A stretch of 64,000 bases of DNA, taken from assembly GCA_049889775.1 (NCBI GenBank), contig JBMHCT010000039.1:1-64000 (forward strand), in the 5' to 3' direction. A program made the translations under genes and the position numbers. Under the pieces are notes generated by a model. It saw only the letters and a list, made by a program, of their open reading frames with translations. It was not told where the DNA came from and made no database searches. Each line of letters opens with the position of its first letter. The first letter of the stretch is position 1. This stretch comes from Jejuia sp049889775. GTDB taxonomy: Bacteria; Bacteroidota; Bacteroidia; Flavobacteriales; Flavobacteriaceae. Positions 8,509-17,851 of the stretch are shown one piece after another.

Positions 8509-9225
8509 ATGACAAAGTTAAGTGTAAACATTAATAAAATAGCAACGCTTAGAAACTCCAGAGGGGGCGATGTGCCAAATGTTGTAAAATTTGCCCAAGA
8601 CGTACAACGTTTTGGTGCTGAAGGTGTTACTGTACATCCACGACCAGATGAGCGCCATATTCGCTATCAAGACACAAGAGATTTAAAACCAGAAGTTTAC
8701 ACTGAGTTTAATATTGAAGGAAACCCTATTAAATCGTTTATGGACCTAGTGTTAGAGGTGAAACCAACCCAGGTTACCCTGGTACCAGATGCAGAAGATG
8801 CCATAACAAGTAATGCAGGATGGGATACCAGAAAGCACAAAGCGTTTCTGATTGATGTGATTAAAGAATTTCAAAATAACGGTATACGAACTTCAATTTT
8901 TGTGGACCCCGTATTGGAGCACATTGATGGAGCAAAAGCAACGGGCACGGATAGAATTGAATTATACACAGAAAGCTTTGCACACCAATATAGTTTGGGT
9001 AATGAAAAAGGCATTGAACCTTATACCAAGGCGGCGATTATAGCCAATGAATTAGATTTGGGTATTAATGCGGGGCACGATTTATCCTTGGATAACATCC
9101 AATTTTTCAAGCAGAACATTCCTAATCTTTTAGAAGTGTCCATTGGTCACGCTCTTGTTGCAGAAAGCCTGTATTTAGGTGTTGAAAATGTAATACAGAT
9201 GTATTTGCACAAATTGGAAGGCTGA
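8509..9225 (+). CDS. pdxJ: Pyridoxine 5'-phosphate synthase PdxJ
   Basis: Closes the pyridine ring of vitamin B6 in the DXP-dependent pathway, from 3-amino-2-oxopropyl phosphate and deoxyxylulose 5-phosphate. The TIM-barrel protein is 238 residues. Family signatures include LSVNINKIATLRNSRGGD at the N terminus, GVTVHPRPDERHIR, QVTLVPDAEDAITSNAGWD and the C-terminal GINAGHDLSLDN and EVSIGHALVAESLYLG. An in-frame TTG lies directly before ATG 8509; ATG is the natural start. The alpha/beta hydrolase gene follows 21 bases later on the same strand. Confidence 0.97.
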   Translation: MTKLSVNINKIATLRNSRGGDVPNVVKFAQDVQRFGAEGVTVHPRPDERHIRYQDTRDLKPEVYTEFNIEGNPIKSFMDLVLEVKPTQVTLVPDAEDAITSNAGWDTRKHKAFLIDVIKEFQNNGIRTSIFVDPVLEHIDGAKATGTDRIELYTESFAHQYSLGNEKGIEPYTKAAIIANELDLGINAGHDLSLDNIQFFKQNIPNLLEVSIGHALVAESLYLGVENVIQMYLHKLEG

Positions 9226-9246
9226 TTTTAGTTTTAATTCAAGTTG

Positions 9247-10011
9247 ATGATACTACATTCAAATATAATAGGAGAAGGAAAGCCATTTGTTATTCTGCAT
9301 GGTTTTTTAGGTATGAGTGACAATTGGAAAACCCACGGTAAAAATTTTGCAGAATTGGGTTATGAAGTGCATCTGGTAGATCAACGTAACCATGGGCATA
9401 GTTTTCATGACGATGAATTTAATTATGAAGTACTTGCAGAAGATTTGAAGCACTATTGCGAGGCTAAGGAAATTGAAGATATAATCCTTCTTGGGCACTC
9501 TATGGGCGGAAAAACAGCCATGTTATTTTCCACATTATATCCAGAGATGGTGTCCAAATTGGTAGTAGCCGATATTTCCCCAAGATTTTATCCAGTGCAT
9601 CATGATGCTATTTTGAATGGGTTAAGTGCTTTAGATTTTGCTGAAATAAAAAGCAGAGGGCAAGCAGACAAAGTATTGAGCGAATACGTTTCAGAAGTAG
9701 GTATACGTCAGTTTTTGTTAAAAAACCTGTATTGGGTAGAAAAAGGACAGCTTGGTCTTCGTATAAATTTGGAAGTTCTTAAAGATGAGGTTTCGGAAGT
9801 TGGTGAGTCGCTGCCATCTTATGCAAGATTTGAAAAAGATACGTTGTTTTTAAGAGGTGATAGATCTGAATATATCGGTGTTGGTGATGAAAGCATTATT
9901 AAAAATCATTTTCCAAAAGCTAAAATTGAAACTATTGCCAACGCAGGACATTGGTTACATGCTGAAAATCCTAGTGATTTTTTTGAGGCGGTTTTAAACT
10001 TCTTGAAGTAA
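9247..10011 (+). CDS. Alpha/beta-hydrolase, YbfF-like esterase
   Basis: A cytoplasmic hydrolase of 254 residues without signal peptide. The fold is shown by the oxyanion region VILHGFLGMSDNW (residues 15-27), DQRNHGHS, the nucleophile elbow LLGHSMGG (Ser85) and the C-terminal catalytic His in NAGHWLHAENP. The LHGFLGMSDNW and DQRNHGHS pattern is that of the YbfF/ABHD11 esterase group, active on short acyl esters; the natural substrate is unknown. The start is ATG 9247, with a TTG just before it. It probably shares a transcript with pdxJ. Confidence 0.9.
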   Translation: MILHSNIIGEGKPFVILHGFLGMSDNWKTHGKNFAELGYEVHLVDQRNHGHSFHDDEFNYEVLAEDLKHYCEAKEIEDIILLGHSMGGKTAMLFSTLYPEMVSKLVVADISPRFYPVHHDAILNGLSALDFAEIKSRGQADKVLSEYVSEVGIRQFLLKNLYWVEKGQLGLRINLEVLKDEVSEVGESLPSYARFEKDTLFLRGDRSEYIGVGDESIIKNHFPKAKIETIANAGHWLHAENPSDFFEAVLNFLK

Positions 10012-10042
10012 TTTTTTTGTAAATTTAGAATCAATCGTGCTT

Positions 10043-10474
10043 ATGAAAAATTGTGTTTCAATTCTCTTTCTTACGTTAGGTTTTCATATTTGTACTTATG
10101 GTCAAGTTGTGAATGAAGACTTCGTAAGTGCTATATATCCTGGTTGTGAAAAGGAAATAGACAATGGGCATAGAAAAAAGTGCATGGCAAAAAAAATTGC
10201 ACTTTTCACTTATGGAAAATTTAACACAAAGATTTTGTGTGATATTGGTGTTGAAGGTTTTGAAAGGATAGGAGTTGTTTTTAAGGTTAATACAGAGGGG
10301 GATGTTGTTGACGTTCAGGCAAGATCAAAATATGATAGCGTAAAAGAAGAGTGCATAAGGGTTATCAAGCTCTTGCCTAAAATTACTCCTGCAAAAAAAT
10401 CTGGTAATGCTGTTGATTTTCCTTTTGCATTACCGATTAAAATGCGGTGTCTTGGGAATGTTGACAAGGGGTGA
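10043..10474 (+). CDS. Secreted TonB-C-like domain protein
   Basis: A 143-residue protein with a signal peptide (about 1-20, ending CTYGQ). The mature part opens with IYPGCEKEID, and the rest follows the TonB C-terminal fold: GVEGFERIGVVFKVNTEGDV, then AIRVIKLLPK-like VIKLLPKITPAKKSGNAVDF and PFALPIKM. Similar free-standing TonB-C proteins with a PGCE opening occur in Bacteroidota without a membrane helix or proline-rich linker, so it is not a complete energy transducer. Cysteines in PGCE, KKCMAK and ILCDIG may form disulfides. The chosen ATG is 6 bases after an in-frame GTG. Function unknown. Confidence 0.75.
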   Translation: MKNCVSILFLTLGFHICTYGQVVNEDFVSAIYPGCEKEIDNGHRKKCMAKKIALFTYGKFNTKILCDIGVEGFERIGVVFKVNTEGDVVDVQARSKYDSVKEECIRVIKLLPKITPAKKSGNAVDFPFALPIKMRCLGNVDKG

Positions 10475-10489
10475 TTTAATTTTAAATAA

Positions 10490-10843
10490 ATGAATATGAA
10501 TTGGATTATTAAACTTCTACTCAACGCAGTTGCTGTTTTTATTTTAGCCTATGCACTTTCAGGTGTAAGTGTTAACGGTTATGTCGGTGCACTAATTGTA
10601 GCCTTGGTAATATCACTGTTAAATATACTTGTAAAACCTATTTTGGTAATATTTACATTGCCTGCAACAATTTTAACACTAGGTTTATTCCTATTGGTCA
10701 TTAACGCCATTATCATTCTTCTGGCAGATCAACTTATTGATGGTTTTGCAGTCGCAAATTTTTGGTGGGCACTAATTTTTAGCATTCTACTATCTATCCT
10801 GCAATCTATCTTGCATTCACTTTTAAAAGAAGACAAAAAGTAG
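10490..10843 (+). CDS. Phage-holin-4-superfamily small membrane protein (YvlD-like)
   Basis: A 117-residue integral inner-membrane protein with about four hydrophobic helices (residues 5-25, 28-47, 52-75 and 88-108). The pattern NWIIKLLLNAVAVFILAYAL, then VALVISLLNILVKPI and FLLVINAIIILLADQLIDGF, is typical of the phage_holin_4_2/YvlD family, common outside phages and of unknown role. There is no phage context here. It starts 15 bases after the TonB-C-like gene and precedes the promoter of tig. The family assignment is confident; the function is not known. Confidence 0.85.
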   Translation: MNMNWIIKLLLNAVAVFILAYALSGVSVNGYVGALIVALVISLLNILVKPILVIFTLPATILTLGLFLLVINAIIILLADQLIDGFAVANFWWALIFSILLSILQSILHSLLKEDKK

Positions 10844-10867
10844 CTCTTAATCAAATAATTAAAAACT

Positions 10868-10897
10868 TTGTTGGGATGTAAAAATGTACTAATTTTG
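10868..10897 (+). promoter_or_regulatory. Bacteroidota-type promoter for tig
   Basis: TTG (10868-10870), exactly 19 bases, then TAATTTTG (10890-10897): a textbook match to TTG-N19-TAnnTTTG. It lies about 65 bases upstream of the tig ATG. The sequence GGGATG...CATCCC around the -7 box is also an inverted repeat that could form a hairpin or operator. Confidence 0.8.
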
Positions 10898-10962
10898 CAT
10901 CCCAATTTTGATTTCGGGTTTCCCCCAATTGTTAAATGCCTTAATAGGCTTATATCATTAAA

Positions 10963-12291
10963 ATGAATATTACAAGAGAAGACTTAGATGCATTAAATGC
11001 GGTTGTAAAAGTAGATATCGCTAAAGAAGATTATAGCGATAAAGTGGAAAAAATCTTATCAGATTATCGTAAAACCGCAAATATTCCTGGATTTAGAAAA
11101 GGTCACGTACCAATGGGATTGGTTAAAAAACAATACGGAAAAGCTGTATTGGTAGACGAAGTGAATAAACTATTACAGGATGCATTAAATAAATACCTTA
11201 CTGAAGAAAAGCTTGATGTTTTAGGGCAACCATTGCCAAAACCTCAAGATGAAATCAATTGGGATAGTGATTCTTTTTCTTTTGAATTTGAATTAGGTTT
11301 AGCGCCAGAATTTGATGTGAAATTAAAAGGTAAAAAGGCCATAACACATTATAATATTGTTGCTGATGATAAGATGATTGATGAGCAAATAGAACGTATA
11401 CAGAAGCAATATGGAAAGTTAGTATCTCAAGACACCATTGAAAATGATAGTGAGATTACGGGAACTTTTAAAAATGAAGAAAAAGAAATTGAAAATACTG
11501 TATCGCTAACCTTAGATAAATTTAAAGGAAAAGCTACTGCTAAGAAATTTGTAGGCGCTAAAGTTGGAGATGTTATCACATTAAAAACTAAGGGTTTGTA
11601 TGACGATAACCATGAGTTAATGCATGCTTTAAAGGTAAGTCATGATGAAGCACATGATTTAGATTTAGAAGTAACATTTGAAATTACAGAAATTAACAAG
11701 CGTGATTTGGCAGATTTAGATCAAGAGTTGTTTGATAAGTTATTCCCACCTACAACTGTAACTTCTGTAACTGAATTGAAAGCTAAAATAAGGGAAGATG
11801 CTGAGAAGCAATTCAAACAGCAGTCAGATCAGAAATTACTAAACGATGTAACTGAATATTTAGTTGATAGCACAAAATTTGATTTGCCAGCTGAGTTTTT
11901 AACAAAGTGGATGCAGACTTCTGGGGAAAATGAAATGGACGAAACTCAAGCAAAAGAGGAATATGAAAAGTCTGAAAAAAGTTTACGCTATCAATTAATT
12001 GAAGGCAAGCTTATTCAAGAAAATGATATTCAAGTTACTATTGAAGATATTAAAGGACACGCCAAAGAAATGATAAAGGCACAAATGGCACAATTTGGAC
12101 AGCTAGACCCTTCTGATGAGGAGCTTGAAGGTATTGCTGCTAGAGTACTTGGGAATCAAGATGAGGCACGTCGTATTTCAGAGCAATTAATAAGTCAAAA
12201 ATTAATTGGTCTATACAAAGAAAAAGCAAACTTGAAAGAGAAAGAATTGAGTTACGAAAAGTTTGTCAAAGAAGTTTACGGCGACAAATAG
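10963..12291 (+). CDS. tig: Trigger factor
   Basis: A ribosome-bound chaperone that meets nascent chains at the exit tunnel. The 442-residue protein has the ribosome-binding N domain with the signature region NIPGFRKGHVPMGLVKKQYG (about residues 40-59), containing the GFRKG loop. A diverged PPIase-like middle domain and a long helical C domain follow (about 260-442). The sequence is highly charged and lysine/glutamate-rich as usual. It has a strong promoter upstream and a terminator downstream, so it appears monocistronic, with clpP and clpX following as in many bacteria. Confidence 0.96.
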   Translation: MNITREDLDALNAVVKVDIAKEDYSDKVEKILSDYRKTANIPGFRKGHVPMGLVKKQYGKAVLVDEVNKLLQDALNKYLTEEKLDVLGQPLPKPQDEINWDSDSFSFEFELGLAPEFDVKLKGKKAITHYNIVADDKMIDEQIERIQKQYGKLVSQDTIENDSEITGTFKNEEKEIENTVSLTLDKFKGKATAKKFVGAKVGDVITLKTKGLYDDNHELMHALKVSHDEAHDLDLEVTFEITEINKRDLADLDQELFDKLFPPTTVTSVTELKAKIREDAEKQFKQQSDQKLLNDVTEYLVDSTKFDLPAEFLTKWMQTSGENEMDETQAKEEYEKSEKSLRYQLIEGKLIQENDIQVTIEDIKGHAKEMIKAQMAQFGQLDPSDEELEGIAARVLGNQDEARRISEQLISQKLIGLYKEKANLKEKELSYEKFVKEVYGDK

Positions 12292-12314
12292 TCAAATAAT
12301 TATTCATTATATTT

Positions 12315-12353
12315 ATGCGCTTAAATCATTAGGATTTAAGCGCATTTTTATTT
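12315..12353 (+). terminator. Rho-independent terminator after tig
   Basis: ATGCGCTTAAATC (12315-12327) and its perfect complement GATTTAAGCGCAT (12333-12345) enclose a 5-base loop and are followed by a T-rich stretch. A strong intrinsic terminator. Confidence 0.9.
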
Positions 12354-12434
12354 TAAAAGTTTATTGAAAAATTAGAAAAAATAATCCATCTTGATGTATG
12401 TCAAGAGATTAACAAAACAAAAGGAAAAACGTAT

Positions 12435-13109
12435 ATGGATTACGCTAAAGAATTTGAAAAATTCGCTACAAAAGACCAAGGTATAAGTAGCACATATTAC
12501 GATAAAATTATAAGTAGTATGTATCCCACTAATCTTACTCCAAATATTATTGAAGAACGACAAATGAACATTGCAATTTTTGATGTATTCTCGCGTTTAA
12601 TGATGGATCGTATTATCTTTTTAGGCACTGGGATTAATGATCAGGTAGCTAACATTATTCAAGCGCAATTGTTGTTTTTGGAAAGTGTAGATGCTTCAAA
12701 AGACATTCAAATTTATATCAACTCTCCGGGAGGAAGTGTTTATGCCGGTTTAGGTATTTATGATACTATGCAATTTATAAAGCCAGATGTGGCTACTATT
12801 TGTACGGGTATGGCAGCCTCAATGGGAGCTGTATTGTTATGTGCTGGAGAAAAAGGAAAACGTAGTGGTTTAACACATTCGCGGGTTATGATACATCAAC
12901 CAATGGGTGGTGCTCAAGGACAAGCAAGCGATATTGAAATTACTGCAAAAGAGATTTTAACACTTAAAGAAGAGTTATATCAAATTATAAGTAAGCATTC
13001 AGGTCAAGACTACGACAAAGTATATGAGGATAGTGATAGAGATTACTGGATGAAGGCCGATAAAGCCAAGGAATACGGCATGATTGACGAGATTTTAGCG
13101 AGAAATTAA
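12435..13109 (+). CDS. clpP: ATP-dependent Clp protease proteolytic subunit
   Basis: A serine peptidase forming the double-heptamer chamber that degrades substrates fed by ClpX. The 224-residue protein shows the catalytic triad: Ser129 in CTGMAASMGAVLL, His154 in RVMIHQPMGG and Asp203 in DSDRDYW. The N-terminal extension of about 35 residues before the mature core is common in Bacteroidota and is likely removed by self-processing. clpX follows 72 bases later with its own promoter-like box. Assignment is firm. Confidence 0.98.
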   Translation: MDYAKEFEKFATKDQGISSTYYDKIISSMYPTNLTPNIIEERQMNIAIFDVFSRLMMDRIIFLGTGINDQVANIIQAQLLFLESVDASKDIQIYINSPGGSVYAGLGIYDTMQFIKPDVATICTGMAASMGAVLLCAGEKGKRSGLTHSRVMIHQPMGGAQGQASDIEITAKEILTLKEELYQIISKHSGQDYDKVYEDSDRDYWMKADKAKEYGMIDEILARN

Positions 13110-13117
13110 AATTTTCT

Positions 13118-13125
13118 TACCTTTG
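13118..13125 (+). promoter_or_regulatory. Promoter -7 box for clpX
   Basis: TACCTTTG matches TAnnTTTG and lies about 56 bases upstream of the clpX ATG, just after the clpP stop. No TTG is present at the proper spacing, so this is a partial match. It may allow clpX expression separate from clpP. Confidence 0.4.
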
Positions 13126-13181
13126 TTAGTCATTCTGGAATCTGTAAAGTAAATCTTTACAATTTAAAAAGAACTTAATTA

Positions 13182-14414
13182 ATGGCAAAAGAAGAGTTAG
13201 AATGTTCATTTTGTGGTCGTAAAAAGCCAGAGACTAATTTATTAATTGCAGGGCTAGACGCCCATATTTGTGATAGATGTATAGAACAGGCACATGGCAT
13301 TGTTTTAGAGGAGTCTAAACAAAGTGATACTAACGATTTATCTGCGGAATTAAAACTTCGAAAACCGCAACAAATTAAAGCCTTTTTAGACGAGTACATT
13401 ATTGGTCAGGAAATGACCAAAAAAGTGATGTCTGTTGCTGTTTATAATCATTATAAACGTTTATTACAACCGCCATCAAATGACGATATTGAAATTCAAA
13501 AAAGTAATATCGTTATGGTCGGTCAAACGGGTACAGGTAAAACTTTAATGGCTAAAACGATTGCCAGAATGCTTAATGTACCGTTGGCTATCGTTGATGC
13601 AACTGTGCTTACCGAAGCTGGATATGTGGGAGAGGATGTTGAAAGTATTCTTACCAGATTGTTACAGGCTGCTGATTACAATCTAGAGAAGGCAGAGAAG
13701 GGCATCGTTTTTATTGATGAAATAGACAAGATTGCTCGTAAAAGTGACAACCCGTCCATAACAAGGGATGTCTCAGGTGAAGGGGTGCAACAGGCGTTAT
13801 TAAAACTTTTAGAAGGAACTGTTGTAAACGTTCCGCCTAAAGGAGGTAGAAAGCATCCAGATCAAAAATTTATTGAAGTTAATACAGAGAATATTTTATT
13901 TATTGCTGGTGGTGCTTTTGATGGTATTGAGCGTGTTATTATCAAACGTCTTAATATGAAGGCGGTAGGTTATGCGGCTTCAATGTCTGATGAGGTGATC
14001 GATCAAAGCAATTTACTGCAGTATATTATTCCGAAGGATTTAAAAGATTTCGGACTTATTCCTGAAATTATAGGAAGGCTCCCTGTTTTAACTCATATGG
14101 ATCCTTTAGATGCCAAAACACTAAGAGCCATTCTTACTGAACCTAAAAATGCAATTATCAAGCAGTACAAAAAACTGTTTTCTATGGATGATATTGAGTT
14201 TACAATTACAGACGGCGCTTTAGGTTTTATTGTAGATAAAGCCATTGAATATAAACTAGGTGCAAGAGGTTTACGCTCGTTATGTGAGGAGATTTTAACA
14301 GATGCTATGTTTGAATTACCTAGTAGTACGGACAAGAAATTGAACGTTACTAAATCGTACGCAGAGGATAAATTAACAAAAACTACATTAAAGAAATTAA
14401 AAGCAGTTTCTTAA
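13182..14414 (+). CDS. clpX: ATP-dependent Clp protease ATP-binding subunit ClpX
   Basis: A hexameric AAA+ unfoldase delivering substrates to ClpP. The 410-residue protein carries the N-terminal C4 zinc finger (Cys8, 11, 30 and 33), Walker A GQTGTGKT (114-121), the GYVGEDVES pore-region motif, Walker B IVFIDEIDKIA and the sensor-2 region GARGLRSLCEE. Length and order match the family. It is downstream of clpP and upstream of a strong terminator. Confidence 0.98.
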   Translation: MAKEELECSFCGRKKPETNLLIAGLDAHICDRCIEQAHGIVLEESKQSDTNDLSAELKLRKPQQIKAFLDEYIIGQEMTKKVMSVAVYNHYKRLLQPPSNDDIEIQKSNIVMVGQTGTGKTLMAKTIARMLNVPLAIVDATVLTEAGYVGEDVESILTRLLQAADYNLEKAEKGIVFIDEIDKIARKSDNPSITRDVSGEGVQQALLKLLEGTVVNVPPKGGRKHPDQKFIEVNTENILFIAGGAFDGIERVIIKRLNMKAVGYAASMSDEVIDQSNLLQYIIPKDLKDFGLIPEIIGRLPVLTHMDPLDAKTLRAILTEPKNAIIKQYKKLFSMDDIEFTITDGALGFIVDKAIEYKLGARGLRSLCEEILTDAMFELPSSTDKKLNVTKSYAEDKLTKTTLKKLKAVS

Positions 14415-14437
14415 GTAGTTCGAAATATTTAATATGT

Positions 14438-14471
14438 AAAGCATTCTACTTAAGATAGAATGCTTTTTTAT
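14438..14471 (+). terminator. Rho-independent terminator after clpX
   Basis: AAAGCATTCTA (14438-14448) and TAGAATGCTTT (14456-14466) form an 11-base-pair stem with a 7-base loop, followed by T-rich sequence. Confidence 0.9.
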
Positions 14472-14491
14472 TTTTACTGGAAATTAATAGA

Positions 14492-15118
14492 ATGTTTAGG
14501 TTTTTATTGCAATTATTCAATTTAGAAAAACCGAAAGAGGAGCAAGACCCCATGAAGAAATTTTTAATTGTTGGATTAGGAAATATAGGTGAGAAATACG
14601 AAGAAACGAGACATAATATAGGATTTAAAATTCTGGATTATTTTGCCGAAAAGGAACAGATAATTTTTGAAACCAATAAGTTAGGAGACATTGGGTATTA
14701 TAAATTAAAAGGCAGAAGTTTTATGTTTTTAAAACCCAGTACTTTTATGAATTTAAGTGGTAAAGCTGTTACTTATTGGCTTACAAAGGAGAAAGTGCCT
14801 TTGGATAATCTGCTAATCATTACCGATGATTTAAATTTACCGTTTGGCAGTATTCGTTTAAAAACGAAAGGAAGTGATGGTGGGCATAACGGACTAAAAG
14901 ATATTCAGCAGAAATTAAATTCTACAAAGTACAATAGGTTTAGATTTGGCATAAGCGACGCTTTTGCAAAAGGGCGACAAATAGATTATGTTCTGGGAGA
15001 ATGGACCGAAGAAGAGAAGAGTAAAATGCCAGAGCGTTTGGAGAAATCAGTAGAACTTATTAAGTCGTTTGTCCTTGCTGGTACAAGTACAACCATGAAC
15101 TTGTTTAATGGTAAATAG
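14492..15118 (+). CDS. pth: Peptidyl-tRNA hydrolase
   Basis: Recycles peptidyl-tRNA released from stalled ribosomes by cleaving the ester bond. The 208-residue protein has an N-terminal extension of about 20 residues before KKFLIVGLGNIGEKYEETRH. The catalytic His is in TRHNIGF, and FLKPSTFMNLSG and GSDGGHNGLKDIQ are conserved substrate-contact motifs. ATG 14492 was used; an internal ATG at 14552 would give the core alone, but a short amphipathic extension is common in Flavobacteriaceae. It follows the clpX terminator and converges with the metalloprotease gene (17-base gap). Confidence 0.96.
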   Translation: MFRFLLQLFNLEKPKEEQDPMKKFLIVGLGNIGEKYEETRHNIGFKILDYFAEKEQIIFETNKLGDIGYYKLKGRSFMFLKPSTFMNLSGKAVTYWLTKEKVPLDNLLIITDDLNLPFGSIRLKTKGSDGGHNGLKDIQQKLNSTKYNRFRFGISDAFAKGRQIDYVLGEWTEEEKSKMPERLEKSVELIKSFVLAGTSTTMNLFNGK

Positions 15119-15135
15119 ATATAGACACCTCGCTA

Positions 15136-17784
15136 TTACTTTACAACAATCTTTCTTATGTCTTTAGAAATACCATCAGTAAGGCGCATTACATACATGC
15201 CGCCTTGTGCATTTTTGATGGCGACAGTTTCTTCTAGCATAGTAGTGTCTTGAATTTGCTGGGTATAAACAAGCCTGCCTCTTAAATCAAATACCTCAAT
15301 AGAGATGTTTTTTGCTATGTGCTGATTATCAATTTTTAAGGTAAACTCGCCATTGCTTGGATTAGGGAACAACTTCACGTTTTCAAAAGAAAATTCTGTT
15401 ATGTTCAAAGAAGTATGTGTAGTTTGACAAACTTCTATAAACCAAGAATTTAAGGTTCCGGAATCTCCTGGTTGAAAATCGCCAACATTAATGGTCCAGT
15501 TGCCAGAAGTATTTTCTCCGTTTAAGGTAGAAAGTAAATCGTTTACAGAACGGTAAGCAGGATTTCCTGTTGTTTGTAAACAATTCAACTGCACCGCTTC
15601 ATCATCAAAAGTGATAACAAAATTTTGCTCCGAATCACAATCTCTGGAGGTTTTAAGAGAGACAGTAGTGCCCTCTGGACTTTCTAGCGCAATACCCAGA
15701 TCTCCAATATAAGTATGCGAAATGTTCAACCCTACATTTACATCCGTAATGGTAGAAGAATCCGAAATATTGATACTATTACTTTCAGATAAGCTACCAG
15801 TATTATCCGTAATACTAATATTCAAATTATCAGATGAAGCATATTGCGTGCATGTAGTGGTCACTTCAAAATCAATTGCAAAAGCTTCCTCATTAATTGC
15901 AAAAAATGTTTCATTTGCGGCTTCAACCATCACTCTACATGATGTTGAGGGTTTATTGGGTACTGTCAAATTATAACTTCCATTATTAGGTACATCTTCA
16001 GCAACTAAATTATAAGTTGCGCCTCCATCTGTAGACAATAGAATATTTACATTGGCTGCTCCAGAAATGGTATTGGTATTATTAACGCTCCAGGTAATCG
16101 TTTGGGTAGAACCACTGGTCCAAAAAAGACCAGGAGTGTTTTGAGATGTAATTTGAAAAGGACCACGACTATTATCAAAGGTTACTCTCATGTCATCACT
16201 AATATTATTAGCACCTCCAGCTCTATTATCTCTAACAGTTAACCTAAAATCTGAGGTTCTTGCAACGTTTGGCACTTTTTCCCATTGGTTAGCATTAACA
16301 CCATATTGAAGATCTGATAAGTTTGGAAAATATCTTGTGCTGCTTGTGGACGGCGAAAACGATCTAAATAAAACTGAATTTGAGTTGGTATCGTCTGGAT
16401 CTGGAAAAGTTGTTAGAGCATTGTCCTCATCAATTTGCTCCCAACAATAGGTTAGGTTGTCTCCATCAGCATCACTACCTGATCCAACAAGCTTAAAAGG
16501 GGTGCCAACTGGTAAGGTTAAATCTGGTCCAGCATTAGCAACCGGTGTTGTATTTCCAGTATTGGTTTCTAATGCGCAAGTTGTTGTTTTGATAAAATTA
16601 GTAACCTGTTCAATAGAGATACCGTGAAAATAAGGGTCGCTATTCACTTGCACATTTGTAGACCCGGTAATACCGGCATACCCCATAATGGTAGAACCGC
16701 TTCCGGGTTCCATTTGTACATTACTCCCTTCATTACCACCATGTGTCCATGTATGGTTAGCACCAAATTGATGTCCTATTTCGTGAGCTACTAAATCAAT
16801 GTCAAAGTTAAAGCCATCTGGGGTATCACTTGAGGTATAACCTCTGCCTTTAATGCCGCTATCACAAACACACCCGATGCATCCCGCATTACCATCAAAA
16901 CCACTTGCTGCTAGTAAATGCCCCACGTCATAATTGGCATCACCAATTTCATTGTCTAAAGTAGTTTGTAATTCGCCGGCATAATTACCGAATGAAGAAT
17001 ACGGATCCGATGCTGGGTTTAGGTATATAACATTATCATTATTACCTGTAAGTTGTAATGCGACGTTAAAATCGTTTTCAAAAACTGCATTAATATTGTT
17101 TAAAGTAGAAGCTAATGCTGCATTTACACCTGCCAATGTGCCGCCGTGAAAGTTAGAATATTCACCAGTTACAGAAATCGCAATGGTATATACACGTTTT
17201 ATACTGTCGTCTGCATCTTTTAAACTAGTACTTTTTCTATTTATAGAGGAAGAAAGTTCATCTATCGTTTTACAACTGAAGGTAGTAATTTTCTCAAGAC
17301 TAGAAACTTTAGAAATTTTGAATTTGTTTTTTTCTTCAAGTGGTTCAATAACTTCAGCCGTATCTTTTCCTAAAATAATGCCAGATAATCCTTTATAAGG
17401 GGATAAAGTAAACCTAAAAACAGCCGAAGGTATTTCAATCCCTTGTGCAATGTAAGATCGAATTTCGGGATATTTTTTTTGAAGATCGGGGTGAAATACG
17501 GGCGCCTCTTGAATGTTAAATTTTTCCAAATCGCCATCTGCATTTGGAAAACTAATTACAGTTTCAAAAGATTTAGAAGAATTTGAGCTATAATCATCTT
17601 TAGGTAGCGCTTTACTCAAGCTTTCATAATCAAAAGCGTAAACGTATGATTCTTCAAGTGTATTTTTAGACGCTTTAGTTTTTTGAGTGTCTTCAACTTT
17701 TACAAAAAAATTATCTTGCGCAAAGGTTGAAAATACCATGAAATATATGGCGGTTGCAAAAACATAATGTAGTTTTGTTTTCAT
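15136..17784 (-). CDS. Secreted reprolysin-type zinc metalloprotease with P-domain and T9SS tail
   Basis: An 882-residue secreted protein. The order is: signal peptide (1-22, ending TFAQ); propeptide-like region (to about 190); an M12-type catalytic domain with HEIGHQFGANH (334-344), the HExxHxxGxxH zinc site, and a downstream Met-turn candidate in TIMGYAG; a PKD-like segment near GSDADGDNLTYCWEQID (about 425-445); a proprotein-convertase P-domain-like jelly roll with VGLNISHTYIGDLGIALESP (about 640-780); and a T9SS type A tail (LFPNPSNGEFTLKI to the end). It is likely exported through the outer membrane and cleaved at the tail. Substrate unknown. It has its own promoter. Confidence 0.93.
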   Translation of the reverse strand: MKTKLHYVFATAIYFMVFSTFAQDNFFVKVEDTQKTKASKNTLEESYVYAFDYESLSKALPKDDYSSNSSKSFETVISFPNADGDLEKFNIQEAPVFHPDLQKKYPEIRSYIAQGIEIPSAVFRFTLSPYKGLSGIILGKDTAEVIEPLEEKNKFKISKVSSLEKITTFSCKTIDELSSSINRKSTSLKDADDSIKRVYTIAISVTGEYSNFHGGTLAGVNAALASTLNNINAVFENDFNVALQLTGNNDNVIYLNPASDPYSSFGNYAGELQTTLDNEIGDANYDVGHLLAASGFDGNAGCIGCVCDSGIKGRGYTSSDTPDGFNFDIDLVAHEIGHQFGANHTWTHGGNEGSNVQMEPGSGSTIMGYAGITGSTNVQVNSDPYFHGISIEQVTNFIKTTTCALETNTGNTTPVANAGPDLTLPVGTPFKLVGSGSDADGDNLTYCWEQIDEDNALTTFPDPDDTNSNSVLFRSFSPSTSSTRYFPNLSDLQYGVNANQWEKVPNVARTSDFRLTVRDNRAGGANNISDDMRVTFDNSRGPFQITSQNTPGLFWTSGSTQTITWSVNNTNTISGAANVNILLSTDGGATYNLVAEDVPNNGSYNLTVPNKPSTSCRVMVEAANETFFAINEEAFAIDFEVTTTCTQYASSDNLNISITDNTGSLSESNSINISDSSTITDVNVGLNISHTYIGDLGIALESPEGTTVSLKTSRDCDSEQNFVITFDDEAVQLNCLQTTGNPAYRSVNDLLSTLNGENTSGNWTINVGDFQPGDSGTLNSWFIEVCQTTHTSLNITEFSFENVKLFPNPSNGEFTLKIDNQHIAKNISIEVFDLRGRLVYTQQIQDTTMLEETVAIKNAQGGMYVMRLTDGISKDIRKIVVK

Positions 17785-17807
17785 AACTAAAGCGGGGTCT
17801 TTCTAAG

Positions 17808-17838
17808 CAAATCTAAATGATTTTGGCGACATTAACAA
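17808..17838 (-). promoter_or_regulatory. Bacteroidota-type promoter for the metalloprotease
   Basis: Minus strand: TTG (plus 17836-17838), 20-base spacer, TAGATTTG (plus 17808-17815). It fits TTG-N17/23-TAnnTTTG, about 23 bases before the ATG at 17784. Confidence 0.65.
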
Positions 17839-17851
17839 TTTTTAAAATCCC

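Noticed and set aside
10490..10843. Holin-like gene as evidence of a prophage
   Set aside because: This family is common in chromosomes outside phages and no other phage gene is nearby.
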